Source: Halarsenatibacter sp964462585
GTDB lineage: Bacteria; Bacillota; Halanaerobiia; Halanaerobiales; Halarsenatibacteraceae
Direction: 5' to 3'
DNA length: 15,457 nucleotides
Assembly: GCA_964462585.1 (NCBI GenBank)
Contig: CAYXAK010000045.1
Coordinates: 1 to 15,457 of the forward strand
Below the pieces are notes generated by a model, which saw only the letters and a list, made by a program, of their open reading frames with translations, was not told the origin of the DNA and did not search any database. Below are positions 7,572 through 14,254 of the stretch, piece by piece (within the stretch, counting starts at the first letter, position 1; every line of letters begins with the position of its first letter). The translations under genes and the position numbers were made by a program.

Positions 7572-8318
7572 TTAATCTCCTTTCCGGGGAAAATTGCCGC
7601 GTTTATCCGTGATAATGAGTGTGGAAAGATAATCTATTTCTTCAATATCCAGAAGTTCCCTCTCAGCTGCAATTCTCTCCCGGGCTCGGCCCGAGCGGGA
7701 GATGAGCACAGCCTGTGAGAGCAGATCTAAATCCTGGAGAATCTCTTTGAGCTGAGCAAATCTGCGGGAGGGTTTGAGAATGACAACCGTCTCAAACTCC
7801 GCCAGAATATCCACGAGCTCCTCCCTGAAACCTGCCATCTCTGAGGAAGGGGCCGGAACCACCGCCAACCTGTCCTCCCCCCTTACCAGCGGGAGGTTGA
7901 GGCTGCTGCCACAGCCGGTAACAGCCGTTACGCCCGGCACCGTCTCCACGGGATAACTTCTATCTCTATCTTTAATCTCCTCCAGCAGATATATATAGGT
8001 GCTGTAGAGCAGGGGGTCTCCCAGTGTGATGAAGACAACATCCCGGCTTTTTTCCAGATGGCGGATGACTTTCTCACCTGCTCTCTGCCAGGCCCGTTTT
8101 TTCTCCTCTTCATCGGAGGTCATGGGGAATATGAGCTTCTCGATTTTCCCGGAAATGTCGACAGCTTCTCCCGCGATCTTCAGAGCCAGGCTCTCCTTAT
8201 CACCGGCGGCTGCAGCCGGACAGATGACATCCGCTTTTTCCAGCACAGACCCCGCCTGATATGTTAATAGACCGGGATCCCCTGGTCCTACACCCACACC
8301 GTAAAGTTTTCCGGTCAT
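7572..8318 (-). CDS. cbiL: Cobalt-factor II C20-methyltransferase
   Basis: CbiL methylates C20 of cobalt-factor II (cobalt-sirohydrochlorin), the first ring methylation after cobalt insertion. I take ATG 8318, giving 248 residues that begin MTGKLYGVGVGPGDPGLLT as in the family; AGGAG lies 11 bases upstream. An in-frame GTG at 8327 would add three residues and overlap the cbiT stop as GTGA. It is a real alternative given how many neighbours use that arrangement. Other motifs: EKADVICPAAAAG, FITLGDPLLYSTYIYLLE and VETVPGVTAVTGCGSSLNLP followed by LVRGEDRLAVVPA. The C-terminal YLSTLIITDKRG is the expected closing strand. The gene is complete. Confidence 0.94.
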   Translation of the reverse strand: MTGKLYGVGVGPGDPGLLTYQAGSVLEKADVICPAAAAGDKESLALKIAGEAVDISGKIEKLIFPMTSDEEEKKRAWQRAGEKVIRHLEKSRDVVFITLGDPLLYSTYIYLLEEIKDRDRSYPVETVPGVTAVTGCGSSLNLPLVRGEDRLAVVPAPSSEMAGFREELVDILAEFETVVILKPSRRFAQLKEILQDLDLLSQAVLISRSGRARERIAAERELLDIEEIDYLSTLIITDKRGNFPRKGD

Positions 8319-8323
8319 CCAGA

Positions 8324-9108
8324 TCACATCTCCTCTCCGCCGTCCCGGGCTGTAATGATAAAGACCGGGATCGAACTGTCGAACATATCGTAGTCCTTCA
8401 CATTCTTTGTTCTGGTACAGCTCACCTGGATAATCTCGGTTTTATAATCTCTTTTTCTGAGCTCCCGCCAGGCTGAAGTGAGTGTATTCATGGTAATGGC
8501 ATTGATGACAGCTCTACCCCCGGGTTTGAGTCCGCCTTCCAGAAAATCCAGAATTTCCGGAAGCCGGCCGCCGCTGCCGCCGATAAAAACCCTNNNNNNN
8601 NNNNNNNNNNNNNNNNNNNNNNNNNNNNNNNNNNNNNNNNNNNNNNNNNNNNNNNNNNNNNNNNNNNNNNNNNNNNNNNNNNNNNNNNNNNNNCCAGAAA
8701 ATCCAGAATTTCCGGAAGCCGGCCGCCGCTGCCGCCGATAAAAACCCTGTCAAAGCGGGGAAGGTCGGCCAGGGCTTCCGGGGCCTCCCCTGCGATCAGC
8801 TTTGCATTATCACAGCCGAACTTTTTCAGGTTCTCTGCGATCAAATCCATCCCTTCCGCTCTCTTTTCCACCGCATAGATGCTGCCGGCGGGAGCCTTAA
8901 TCGCCGCCTCCACCGTCACAGAACCGGTGCCGGCACCGATATCGCAGAAATCATGATCCTTCGCCAGCATCAGCCTGGAGAGGACAACAGCTCTTATCTC
9001 CTCTCTGGTCATGGGGATATCTCCCCTGATAAACTCCTCGTCAGGTATGCCGGGAATTAAATGATAATAATCTGCTCTGGAATTATGTTCCCGGTTTTTG
9101 TCACCCAT
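8324..9108 (-). CDS. cbiT: Cobalt-precorrin-7 (C15) methyltransferase (decarboxylating), split by an artefactual gap
   Basis: CbiT methylates C15 and decarboxylates the C12 acetate of cobalt-precorrin-7. Upstream of the gap: IPGIPDEEFIRGDIPMTREE, CDIGAGTGSVTVEAA (SAM motif I), IYAVEKRAEGMDLI and FDRVFIGGSGGRLPEILDFL. The gap plus a 55-base duplicated flank adds 155 bases and shifts the frame. Removing them joins EILDFL to EGGLKPGGRAVINAITMNTL and continues through WRELRKRDYKTEIIQVSCTR to a stop at 8324-8326, giving 209 residues with a proper CbiT C-terminus. The chosen ATG 9108 has GAGGG 8 bases upstream and overlaps cbiE by 8 bases; ATGs at 9114 and 9126 are alternatives. CbiT and CbiE are separate genes here, unlike the CobL fusion. 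Confidence 0.93.
8539..8593. repeat. 55-bp exact duplicate flanking the cbiT gap (left copy)
   Basis: The 55 bases that end at the gap are identical to the 55 bases that begin after it (8694-8748). This is the signature of two contigs sharing a k-mer-length end overlap that were scaffolded with N instead of merged. Confidence 0.96.
8594..8693. other. Assembly gap (100 N) inside cbiT, spurious
   Basis: There are exactly 100 N between two copies of the same 55-base sequence. When one copy and the N are removed, the CbiT frame reads through without loss, so probably no sequence is missing. Confidence 0.96.
8694..8748. repeat. 55-bp exact duplicate flanking the cbiT gap (right copy)
   Basis: Identical to 8539-8593. 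It encodes the CbiT segment FIGGSGGRLPEILDFL. It should be counted once in the true sequence. Confidence 0.96.
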
Positions 9109-9760
9109 CAGCATCACCCTCACCATGTATCAACATAACATTCAGATCGGCAAACTCGCGCCCGGTCAGCTGTGAAAGCCGAACGGTCACCAGATTTTCT
9201 TCCTCATAGGAGAGATTTTCTGCTACAGTGGTTCTGCGGTCCTCGACTTCGGCCTCCAGCAGTCTGCCGGCGATAACCGCCGGGGTATTCTCCCCATCAG
9301 TAAATACACCTACCTTCTCCCCGGCTTCTACCAGCCCTTTAAGCCGGGAAAATTCGTCGCGGCCGTGCAGACTGATAAAATGAGCATCATGCCAGGACAT
9401 TTGGGCCCGGGCAAAGCCCAGCTGCATCGAGCTTACCCCCGGTATTATCTCCAGCTCCTCCTCCGGGAAGTTCCGGCGCAGATAAGAGGCCAGACTGTAA
9501 AGGCCGGGATCACCGGATACTAAAACCATAACCCCTGCCTCTCTGTAATTTTCTGCGATAACCTTTTCTACCCGGGCCAGATCAGCTGTTATCTCCACCG
9601 TTTTCTTATCGAGGTGAGAGAAAAGCTCCAAAGCCCGGCGGCTTCCCAGCAAAAGCTGTGATTCTGCTGCCCGCCTTTTCACGGCGGGCAGCAGATAATC
9701 TCTGCTGCCGGGACCTATGCCCCCTATGACAATACCTGCTTCATCTGCATTATCTGACAT
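9101..9760 (-). CDS. cbiE: Cobalt-precorrin-7 C5-methyltransferase
   Basis: CbiE is the SAM-dependent methylase acting at C5, the partner of CbiT. The protein is 219 residues. Motifs: IVIGGIGPGSRDYLLPAV near 10-27 (SAM site, with GPGS instead of GPGD), LLLGSRRALELF, VMVLVSGDPGLYSLASYL near 77-94, LEIIPGVSSMQLGFARAQMS and WHDAHFISLHGR. The GIGPGS variant, GSRRAL and the LHGR motif place it in CbiE rather than CbiF, CbiH or CbiL. ATG 9760 overlaps the end of cbiD by 11 bases, and its own end overlaps cbiT, so translation is probably coupled. The gene is complete. Confidence 0.95.
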   Translation of the reverse strand: MSDNADEAGIVIGGIGPGSRDYLLPAVKRRAAESQLLLGSRRALELFSHLDKKTVEITADLARVEKVIAENYREAGVMVLVSGDPGLYSLASYLRRNFPEEELEIIPGVSSMQLGFARAQMSWHDAHFISLHGRDEFSRLKGLVEAGEKVGVFTDGENTPAVIAGRLLEAEVEDRRTTVAENLSYEEENLVTVRLSQLTGREFADLNVMLIHGEGDADG

Positions 9761-10919
9761 ATTGTTTCAGCCCTTTCTTTTTGCTCACAAGTTCTGAATC
9801 ACCCGCTGCCCCCAGAATACCGCATTCCCTTGAAAAGAGCGCAGCGGCTGTATTCATCTCGCATTCACAGCGTTCCTCCACCCGTTCCACTATCTTTTCT
9901 GCCAGCACGGAGAAGACCTCTTCTTTCTCCGCTTCTCTGATGATCTCTGCTGCCCCTTCGGTGTTGGAGGAATTTAAAATTTCCCTAATAAGATCCTGGC
10001 TGCCCCCCAGTGCCGCAGTATGGGCTGCCAGTGTTTCCAGCCGGGCATCAGCGATACTGCTGTGAGTATTGAAGATCCCGGCCGCCACTTTGATAAGCTT
10101 GCCGAGATGGCCCAGCAGAAGTATCTCCTCCACATCGTTCTCACAGCATTTTTCCAGCATAAAGCCCACATAATTGCTCATGCGCACCACTCTATCATCG
10201 GCAAAACCCAGCCTGTCGGCCTCACTGCGGCCGTAATTGCCGAAGACCAGCACCAGCCTGCGCCTTCCCGAGGCCACAGATTGGGAGACTTTTAGGGCCA
10301 GCGAGTCCTTATAGGCCTTATCGGACATGGGCTCCACTATGCCGGTGGTGCCCAGAATTGATATGCCGCCTGCGATCCCCAGCCGGGGATTGAAGGTATT
10401 CCCGGCCACCTCTTCACCTTCCGGAACCGATATTATGACCTCGTATCCCCAATCCGCCTTCCCGTCTCTTTCTTCACTCAAAAGAATTTTTTTCACTTCC
10501 TCTGCTATCATCCGCCGGGGAACGGGATTTACAGCCGGCCTGCCTTCCTCCACAGCCAGCCCCGGCTCTGTAACCGTGCCCACACCCTCACCGGCCTCTA
10601 TCCGCACACCCTCGATATCTGCTTTTTCCTGCAGATGAGCTTCTATCCTGATCCCATCCGTGATATCGGGATCATCGCCGGCATCCTTGATGACTGCAGC
10701 AGAAGCCGCGCCCTCATCCAGCCAGGGATCCACAACCTCCAGCTGCAGCTTGATTCCAGCAGGTGTGGCCAGCTCAACCCTGGAGATCTTCTCCTTCTCT
10801 TTGAGCATCAGAGCCGCAGCCCTGGCGGCAGCTGCAGCAGCACTGCCGGTGGTAAAACCCAGTTTTTCCTCCCTTTCCTTATTTATTTCCTGCAGGGCGG
10901 GCAGCTCTTCAGAGCTCAT
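9750..10919 (-). CDS. cbiD: Cobalt-precorrin-5B C1-methyltransferase
   Basis: CbiD methylates C1 of cobalt-precorrin-5B; it belongs to its own fold family, unrelated to the tetrapyrrole methylases. The 389-residue length fits. Motifs: KLGFTTGSAAAAAARAAALM near 19-38, IKDAGDDPDITDG near 76-88, a GEGVGTVTEPGLAVEEGRPA segment, INPVPRRMI-like AVNPVPRRMIAEEV, and GGISILGTTGIVEPMS in the middle. Further along are FGNYG, RMSNYVGFML and LLLGHLGKLIKVAAGIFNTH. The last two blocks are strong CbiD signatures. ATG 10919 overlaps the cbiC stop as ATGA. The gene is complete and no oddities are seen. Confidence 0.96.
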   Translation of the reverse strand: MSSEELPALQEINKEREEKLGFTTGSAAAAAARAAALMLKEKEKISRVELATPAGIKLQLEVVDPWLDEGAASAAVIKDAGDDPDITDGIRIEAHLQEKADIEGVRIEAGEGVGTVTEPGLAVEEGRPAVNPVPRRMIAEEVKKILLSEERDGKADWGYEVIISVPEGEEVAGNTFNPRLGIAGGISILGTTGIVEPMSDKAYKDSLALKVSQSVASGRRRLVLVFGNYGRSEADRLGFADDRVVRMSNYVGFMLEKCCENDVEEILLLGHLGKLIKVAAGIFNTHSSIADARLETLAAHTAALGGSQDLIREILNSSNTEGAAEIIREAEKEEVFSVLAEKIVERVEERCECEMNTAAALFSRECGILGAAGDSELVSKKKGLKQYVR

Positions 10920-11533
10920 TGATAGATGAGGGCGTTCATGATAGCCGCAGCTGCGGCAGTGCCGCCCTTCTTGCCCCTGATGGTGATATGGGGTGTATCC
11001 AGTTCCAGCAGCTTTTCCTTGGCCCGGCGGGCTCCTACCAGCCCCACCGGTGTGGCCACAATCAGGCCGGGCTCAGCTCTTCCCGCTTCCACCAGATCTA
11101 TCAGCTCCGCCAGGGCTGTGGGGGCGTTTCCTATGACGAAAATCTTGCTGCCCTCCATCTCCGCGGCTTTTCTCATGCTCATCATGGAGCGGGTTATGGA
11201 TTTTTCCCTGGCCCGCTCTCTCACTTCATCTTCGGCTATAAAACACTCGATCTCATAATCCAGCTCCTCCATTCTGCCGGCAGTTATGCCCGCTTTCAGC
11301 ATATTTACATCTGTGATGATTTTGGCGCCGGCGCGGAGTGTTTCCAGGCCCGAACTTAAAGCTCCTTCTGAGATTTCTATAACTTCGGCTATATCAAAAT
11401 CCGCAGTCGCATGTACTGCCCGATAGACTATATCCTTTTCCGGCCCGGAGAGGTCATATTCTGCCAGCACACCTTCGATGATCTCAAAGCTCTTCTCCTC
11501 GATCTTACCGGGATCTGTCAGCAGCTCACTCAC
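10916..11533 (-). CDS. cbiC: Cobalt-precorrin-8 methylmutase
   Basis: CbiC moves the methyl group from C11 to C12 in the last ring-building step, producing cobyrinate. The 205-residue protein carries IVYRAVHATADFDIAEVIE near 35-53, where H41 matches the family's catalytic His. It then has IITDVNMLKAGI near 72-83, and GNAPTALAELIDLV with LIVATPVGLVGARRAKEKLL, and closes with TIRGKKGGTAAAAAIMNALI. All are hallmarks of CbiC/CobH. The start is GTG 11533, overlapping the cbiX stop as GTGA. It stands second in the biosynthetic block, although it acts last, so gene order does not follow reaction order. The gene is complete. Confidence 0.96.
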   Translation of the reverse strand: MSELLTDPGKIEEKSFEIIEGVLAEYDLSGPEKDIVYRAVHATADFDIAEVIEISEGALSSGLETLRAGAKIITDVNMLKAGITAGRMEELDYEIECFIAEDEVRERAREKSITRSMMSMRKAAEMEGSKIFVIGNAPTALAELIDLVEAGRAEPGLIVATPVGLVGARRAKEKLLELDTPHITIRGKKGGTAAAAAIMNALIYQ

Positions 11534-11907
11534 TTATCCTCTTCCTCCTCCCGCAGCCTGTCTTTAAGTATATCGACCAGTTTGTCATCATCGCCCACTA
11601 TCTCGCCCAGTTTAAATTCTATCCGGGGATAGTTCTCTTCCAGCTTTTCCATCATTGCCGGAATATCCTCCTGCACGTGAATGCCGGGGAAAAGAAACAG
11701 GGGCAGAACTATTATTTTTTCAACCCCCCTGCCGGCCAGATCCTCCACTTTATCAGCCAGTGTGGGCTCGGTCAGCTCCATTGCCGCTCTTTCCACATAC
11801 TCATAGTCCACCTCACTGCTAAATTTATCGACTAGGCTGCTCAGAACATTATCGGCTCTTTCAGCACGGCTGCCGTGGGCCAGTACGATTATGCCTTTTT
11901 TCTCCAC
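11530..11907 (-). CDS. cbiX: Sirohydrochlorin cobaltochelatase, short form
   Basis: CbiX inserts Co2+ into sirohydrochlorin to give cobalt-factor II, committing it to B12. It is a 125-residue short form (CbiX-S), which acts as a homodimer in the known family. IIVLAHGSRAERADN near 6-20 holds H11, and LPLFLFPGIHVQEDIPAMME near 69-86 holds H77; these two His are the expected metal-site residues. The C-terminus is a short acidic tail (EEEDK) without the His-rich or Fe-S extension of some long forms. GTG 11907 follows AGGAGG by 10 bases. It is the first biosynthetic gene after the transporter block, separated from cbiO by a 100-bp spacer. A related SirB ferrochelatase role is possible, but the context says cobalt. 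Confidence 0.92.
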   Translation of the reverse strand: MEKKGIIVLAHGSRAERADNVLSSLVDKFSSEVDYEYVERAAMELTEPTLADKVEDLAGRGVEKIIVLPLFLFPGIHVQEDIPAMMEKLEENYPRIEFKLGEIVGDDDKLVDILKDRLREEEEDK

Positions 11908-11993
11908 GATTTCTCCACCTCCTGAATTGATTAGCAGTCTAAATATTTCATATTCATAGTATTAATTATCAAGAACAGACCGGGGGATATGAT

Positions 11994-12020
11994 TTACTCC
12001 ATAAAGCCTACTCCATCAGG
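11994..12020. repeat. Imperfect 14-base-period direct repeat at the cbiO stop
   Basis: TACTCCAT occurs at 11995-12002 and again at 12009-12016, with 10 of 13 bases equal over the wider units (11994-12006 and 12008-12020). In coding sense the unit is ATG GAG plus a stop, so the last codons and the stop of cbiO are repeated as ATGGAGTAG and ATGGAGTAA. Confidence 0.55.
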
Positions 12021-12838
12021 CCGTCCAGATAATCTGCAGTCTCCTCCGGTGTCAGGGGAAGTTCAGCCGCTTCCGGCAGATTTACATTCTCCATATTCTC
12101 CAGCAGCCTGATTACAGCCGGCGGAGAAAAATTGACCCGGGCAAGCAGACTGCTGTCGGCCAGTATTTCCCTGCCCCCTTCACCGACAAGGCTGCCGTTT
12201 TTCAGCAAAATTATCCTGTCAGCCCAGCTGCAGGCAAAATCAACATCATGGGTGACCGTTATCAGGGTTTTGCCCTCTGCCTGGAGATCCCTGAGTATAT
12301 CCTTTAAATTGCTCTGGCCGCCGGGGTCGAGATGGGCCAGTGGTTCATCAAATATTATTATGCCGGGATCGACTGCCAGCACACCGGCCAGAGCAGCTCT
12401 TTTCTTCTGGCCGTAGCTGAGGTGATGGGGAGGTCTATCTTTCAGATCATATATGTTTAGAGATTCCAGGGCCCATTTGACCCTGTGCTCTATCTCAGCT
12501 CTGTCCTGCCAGCCAAAATTGACCAGTCCGAAGGCCACATCCTCAAATACGCTGGCAGAGAACACCTGATCATCCGGGTCCTGCATGACCAGCCCCACAT
12601 TCTGCCTCACCCACTCCTTGTTCTCCTCACATACTCTCCGGGATTTTACCCGGATTTCACCTTCCTGGGCCAGATAAAGAGCATTGAGATGAAAAAGCAG
12701 TGTGGATTTGCCGGCACCATTGGGCCCCATAACGGCCACACGGGAATTGGGCTGCACAGAAAAACTGACATCTTCCAGAGCTTCGGTCCCATCATCATAG
12801 GTATAGGAAAGGTTCTTTACCTCAATTATCCGTTCCAT
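12008..12838 (-). CDS. cbiO: Cobalt ABC/ECF transporter ATP-binding protein
   Basis: CbiO is the cytosolic ATPase that powers cobalt uptake with CbiM and CbiQ. The 276-residue protein has Walker A GPNGAGKST (38-46), a Q-loop at Q86 (VMQDPDDQVFS), the CbiO-type signature LSYGQKKRAALAGVLA (140-155), Walker B IIIFDEP (160-166), a D-loop LAHLDP with H169 where Gly is usual, and the switch His at H197 (TVTHD). The C-terminal 50 residues form the usual extension of this subfamily. ATG 12838 is 5 bases after GGAGG. Only one ATPase gene is present, so it would work as a homodimer, as in dedicated group I ECF systems. Cobalt rather than nickel is inferred from the operon. Confidence 0.94.
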   Translation of the reverse strand: MERIIEVKNLSYTYDDGTEALEDVSFSVQPNSRVAVMGPNGAGKSTLLFHLNALYLAQEGEIRVKSRRVCEENKEWVRQNVGLVMQDPDDQVFSASVFEDVAFGLVNFGWQDRAEIEHRVKWALESLNIYDLKDRPPHHLSYGQKKRAALAGVLAVDPGIIIFDEPLAHLDPGGQSNLKDILRDLQAEGKTLITVTHDVDFACSWADRIILLKNGSLVGEGGREILADSSLLARVNFSPPAVIRLLENMENVNLPEAAELPLTPEETADYLDGLME

Positions 12839-12883
12839 TTTATCCTCCAGAGTTATGTGTTCTAATTCCGGTTAGAGATAACC

Positions 12884-12919
12884 TCAGACCGGTTCGGATC
12901 AGCAGACCAGTTCAGATCA
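12884..12919. repeat. Two 18-bp imperfect tandem repeats at the nikK-like stop
   Basis: TCAGACCGGTTCGGATCA (12884-12901) is followed directly by GCAGACCAGTTCAGATCA (12902-12919), with 15 of 18 bases equal. The stop codon of the upstream gene (12917-12919) is the end of the second unit. In coding sense each unit begins with TGA. The outer unit also overlaps a weak 25-base hairpin (12868-12892, 5-bp outer and 3-bp inner stem). Confidence 0.7.
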
Positions 12920-13723
12920 ATCAAAAAGACTTTCAAAAAAGCCTTTTTCCTCCTCGATCTCCAGATAGAGGGCTGAATTGTAGCGAACTCTATCGTATTC
13001 CTCTCCCCGAAATTCCCCTTCCTGATCTCTATCAGTCAGGTTGCTTATGTGCAGAAACCACAGCCCCTCTCTATCAGGGCTGAAGGTAAACATGCCCTCT
13101 TCATCTGTGGTTTCGGTTTGAGCCTGTTCCCCGGGGCCCACAAATGTCAGGGATTGATCTGCCGCCGGCTCATCACCGTATTTAACCTGCAGAGAAATGT
13201 CCTCATCGACATTGTTCTCTATCTCTCCCTCACTAACAACCTCAACCTGCAGATCGGTTGCAGGAATGGTGAAGGCCCCGCCCTCACTTTCGACCAGCAG
13301 GGGGGCTTTGGCATCATAATAGCGCAGCTGCCTGCCATCACCATCATCGGTCCTATCGACTACGGGGCGCGTGCTGGTGAAGGTAAACCAGTAAATCCCC
13401 TCTGCGGCCGGTGTATAATCGGCGTGATAGGTCTCCTCCCCTCTGGTGAAATCCAGCTCCTCTTCGCTGCCGTCCGGCTCTATGACCTTAAGCTCACCAT
13501 TTTCCAGCTCATCATAAAAGGAATGCCCGGGATCGTATTCATCCGGAAAATGACCGTAGGTGATATCTATACTGATCTCCTCTCCGATTTCCGCCTCCCG
13601 GGGAAAATCGAGTATAATTTCATGGGCCGTACTCTCTCCGGCCATCCAGGCCGCATAAAATGACAGCATTAATACTGAAAGCACCAGAGCAAGAGCTATT
13701 TTTTTGGGCATATTTCTGGGCAT
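12917..13723 (-). CDS. NikK-like exported protein (DUF4198-type) of a cobalt/nickel importer
   Basis: The 268-residue protein has an N-terminal hydrophobic segment (about 8-28) and an STAHE junction with H34, so it is probably secreted or anchored outside the membrane. Residues 34-150 resemble DUF4198: AHEIILDFP right after the signal, then ITYGHFPDEYD, and a PAAEGIYWFTFTS strand pattern. A second beta-rich, Ig-like part follows (about 155-268: VKYGDEPAADQSLTFV, TTDEEGMFTFSPDREGLWFL). No C-terminal span is seen. It is strongly acidic. In nickel/cobalt importers lacking NikN/CbiN, proteins of this type (NikK) accompany NikL, and here it lies 1 base after the NikL-like gene and before cbiO. A metal-capturing or gating role is inference. 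ATG 13723 has GGAG 9 bases upstream. Confidence 0.75.
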   Translation of the reverse strand: MPRNMPKKIALALVLSVLMLSFYAAWMAGESTAHEIILDFPREAEIGEEISIDITYGHFPDEYDPGHSFYDELENGELKVIEPDGSEEELDFTRGEETYHADYTPAAEGIYWFTFTSTRPVVDRTDDGDGRQLRYYDAKAPLLVESEGGAFTIPATDLQVEVVSEGEIENNVDEDISLQVKYGDEPAADQSLTFVGPGEQAQTETTDEEGMFTFSPDREGLWFLHISNLTDRDQEGEFRGEEYDRVRYNSALYLEIEEEKGFFESLFD

Positions 13724-13724
13724 C

Positions 13725-14174
13725 TCAATCCTCTCCTTTATCTTTTTTGAAGTATTTGCTCATTACAGCCGTCAATAACAAAACCCCCACACCTGCCGCG
13801 GTTCTGAGCCAGACAGGTTGAGACTGAATAAACCCCTCTTCTTCACCTGATTCACCCTGAAGTAAAACTGCTCTGTGTCCCATATCATCCTCAGCAACTA
13901 CGCGCTCCACATCCAGATCGCTATCATATTCATAGATGCCTTCCTGATCGGTTATCCCTTCATCGATCACATTTTCCTCTGCGTCATACAGCCTTATATC
14001 CACATTTTCAGCCAGGGTGCCATCATCGAAGCCGACCTCCACACTCCCCTCTGATATTTCCTCTATGAGCATTCTGTGGGCTGAAACTTCAGAGGGCATC
14101 AGCACCAGCACAGCTGCCGTTATCGCCGTTATAAAAATTGCTGCCAGCAGAAGACCTCTGCTTTTTTTCATCAT
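13725..14174 (-). CDS. NikL-like two-span membrane protein of a cobalt/nickel importer
   Basis: The 149-residue protein has a lysine-led N-terminal span (about 8-27), an external domain of about 90 residues, and a C-terminal span (about 122-140) followed by KYFKKDK. Both ends are therefore predicted cytosolic, the same topology as CbiN. The external part starts SAHRMLIEE (H33) and looks like a small beta-sandwich (LYDAEENVIDEGITDQEGIY), ending in DDMGHRAVLL. The AH after the signal and the MGHRA motif match what I recall of NikL/CbiL-type subunits. It sits between cbiQ and the NikK-like gene, where it could replace CbiN. ATG 14174 follows GGAGG by 11 bases. Whether the first span is cleaved cannot be told from sequence. 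Confidence 0.72.
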   Translation of the reverse strand: MMKKSRGLLLAAIFITAITAAVLVLMPSEVSAHRMLIEEISEGSVEVGFDDGTLAENVDIRLYDAEENVIDEGITDQEGIYEYDSDLDVERVVAEDDMGHRAVLLQGESGEEEGFIQSQPVWLRTAAGVGVLLLTAVMSKYFKKDKGED

Positions 14175-14254
14175 GGTCTATACGACCTCCCTTCGCTGTC
14201 CCCGTATTCTCATGGATTTCCGGAGCCAGTTTTGATTTTTTGAGCTTTCCGGAC

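Noticed and set aside
8488..8753. Apparent repeated protein segment and altered C-terminus in cbiT
   Set aside because: It arises from the duplicated 55-base contig end and the N run; the collapsed sequence gives a normal CbiT.
11943..11972. Possible promoter before cbiX (TTGATA-like box on the minus strand with AT-rich sequence downstream)
   Set aside because: No hexamer close to TATAAT at 16-18 base spacing; AT-rich composition alone explains the partial match.
12868..12892. Hairpin after the nikK-like gene as a terminator
   Set aside because: The stem is interrupted (5 bp, 2x2 mismatch, 3 bp) and no U-run follows in transcript sense.
14175..14254. Terminator or riboswitch in the cbiQ to nikL-like spacer
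   Set aside because: No stable stem with a U-tract, and no B12-box-like sequence recognised.
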